Position numbers and translations under genes: made by a program | Notes under the pieces: generated by a model | Databases searched by the model: none | Seen by the model: only the letters and a program-made list of their open reading frames with translations | Told to the model about the DNA's origin: nothing | In this document: positions 62,801-64,000 of the stretch, in pieces | Numbering within the stretch: position 1 is the stretch's first letter | Layout: every line of letters begins with the position of its first letter | NCBI RefSeq assembly: GCF_034140825.1 | Contig: NC_089041.1 | Coordinates: 22,829,501-22,893,500, forward strand | DNA from: Oryza sativa Japonica Group | Lineage: Eukaryota; Streptophyta; Magnoliopsida; Poales; Poaceae | Direction: 5' to 3' | Length of the DNA stretch: 64,000 nucleotides

Positions 62801-63616
62801 GCAATTTGGCAACTATATGGTGCTGCCACTTTTAATTCCATTTTTTTATGACCCAAACCTAACTGTTTAAACTTGGTAGGTATAGTTAAGTTTGTACACA
62901 GGTACACAGGTATAGTTAAGTTGGTAGCTCATGAGGAACTTAAGCTTCTTTTGTTGATGAGAGCTCAAAGTTCAAATGAGGCCAGAAATAAATCTCATTT
63001 GCCAAGCTAGGCCTAATGAACCATTATTATTTCACTGATTTAGTCAAATATTTTTGTAGGTGGCCACCTTCATTGTTCAGAAGATTCTCCTCGATGATGT
63101 TGGATTGCGCTACATTTGTGCCACTGCTGAGCGTTTCTTTGCTGTAGGCAGTGTTTTAGCAAACATGGTAGTTTCACTTGCTGAGCAGCCTTCCACAAGG
63201 TTGCTGAAGCACATTATCCGATGTTACCTTAGGCTGTCAGACAATTCCAGGTCTGTGCTGACATTTGTGTGCTATCAAATTATTTTACTTAAATATTCTG
63301 AACAGGCTATTTTTTTCTACGCGGCGTCTATGCAGGGCATGTGCTGCACTACAAACTTGCCTCCCTGACATGCTGAAGGATGGCACGTTCAATAACTGTC
63401 TTAGGGTGAGTGATATTAACCCATCAGCTGCCACCAATTTCTTATTCCTGTACTTGATAAATTAATACTAAATGAAAGGTTTGAAACACCAACTTTTGAC
63501 AACCACAGGATGATCCTACAACAAGGCGCTGGCTCCAGCAATTGCTTCTTAATGTGACAGGCGCAGGCATGGGAGCTGCTCCTCAGCCAGGCCTGGATCA
63601 CATGATGGGGATATAA
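59804..63616 (+). CDS. CNOT9: CCR4-NOT complex subunit 9 (CNOT9/RCD1/CAF40)
   Basis: CNOT9 is the armadillo-repeat subunit of the CCR4-NOT deadenylase, which links RNA-bound adaptors and translational repressors to mRNA decay. Nine exons join to 326 aa: 59804-60007, 60656-60727, 60950-61039, 61211-61253, 61668-61774, 62365-62460, 63060-63250, 63336-63405 and 63509-63616. The N-terminal 40 residues are a Pro/Gly/Ser-rich tail. The armadillo domain (about 45-305) is very conserved: [73 protein letters not shown] and [15 protein letters not shown]. The Met/Gly-rich C-terminus ends LDHMMGI. Rice has more than one RCD1-like gene and I cannot say which this is. Confidence 0.95.
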
Positions 63617-64000
63617 ATCAGTCTGATTGCTGCAATTCACAACAATAATAACCTTATCTACCCGTGAATTGCAAGTAGGGAAGATCTCCTAGGTATTTAG
63701 GCTAGAAATAGGTAGCATGGTTAGTCCAACCTTCGAAAACAAGAGGAACTGTTTGTGTGTTAGTGTCATTGGCTGTTAAGGGTGCTGTGCTTATTCTTTA
63801 ATGCTGTGGAAACAAGGACAGCAAGAAAGCTCATTTTTATGTTCTTGCACCAGAACTGCTTTTGCTTTGACAGTTCCAACGTTTAAGAAAAAAAGAGGAA
63901 GAGCTTAGGTTTGATAATTTATTCCATGAGGAGCATACCCGAAAGAAGACTATGTTGTATGCTGCCTTTGGGTGATGATGTTTAATTGTGGTGTGATGTG
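63617..64000 (+). other. CNOT9 3' untranslated region
   Basis: The sequence after the stop codon is AT-rich and continues to the window edge. It contains AAGAAAAAAAGAGGAAG-type and TTTAATTGTG-type words but no clear single poly(A) signal. Confidence 0.5.

Overview
The window looks like nuclear DNA of a grass, almost certainly rice (Oryza). Genes are intron-rich, coding exons are GC-rich with a falling 5'-to-3' gradient (for example the NDA-type dehydrogenase), and intergenic space is full of small DNA transposons of the Stowaway, Tourist and Mutator-like kinds. The gene order (internal NADH dehydrogenase, SCAMP1, BIG-type ARF-GEF) agrees with my memory of the long arm of rice chromosome 7. 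That placement is recalled, not checked.

Layout. 1-6.7 kb holds one small zinc-ribbon-like gene (2004-2234, minus) among MITEs. 6.9-16 kb is a cluster of four almost identical two-exon genes for a SOSS-B/hSSB-like single-stranded DNA-binding protein, plus a rearranged fragment in which an exon 1 remnant is fused to an inverted piece of the neighbouring dehydrogenase gene. 16-18 kb is the diverged right flank of that cluster, with four MITE-like insertions. 19.1-21.0 kb encodes an internal (NDA-type) alternative NADH dehydrogenase. 21.8-26.3 kb is one 4.5-kb hAT transposon with matching ends, an 8-bp target duplication and an internally deleted transposase. 26.5-27.6 kb is a Mutator-like fold-back element with a Stowaway nested in one arm. 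28.0-31.9 kb is SCAMP1 (minus, 13 exons). 35.1-45.6 kb is a 32-exon BIG5/MIN7-type Sec7 ARF-GEF (minus). 48.5-53.2 kb (coding part) is a DUF707 membrane-anchored protein (minus). 54.8-59.1 kb holds two tandem genes for 40S ribosomal protein S11 (minus). 59.8-63.6 kb is CNOT9/RCD1 (plus), sharing a roughly 690-bp divergent promoter region with the second S11 gene.

Exon models were built by hand from splice sites and reading-frame continuity. SCAMP1 (306 aa), BIG (1718 aa), DUF707 (390 aa), both S11 genes (161 aa each), CNOT9 (326 aa) and NDA (562 aa) each close in frame across every junction. The genes are mostly housekeeping: secretory traffic (SCAMP1 and BIG at the trans-Golgi network/early endosome), respiration, translation and mRNA decay. 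They do not form a functional operon-like system.

The most unusual structure is the SSB cluster. Copies 2 to 4 form an array with a 2073-bp period and identical junctions, bordered on the left by a diverged 5' half-gene and on the right by a diverged 3' flank. This is the pattern expected if a circle or concatemer made from the copy 1 unit recombined into a diverged paralogue. Other points of note are three GC-AG introns, two introns in the ARF-GEF whose retention keeps the frame (one inside the Sec7 domain), and a 726-bp tract homogenised between the two S11 genes.
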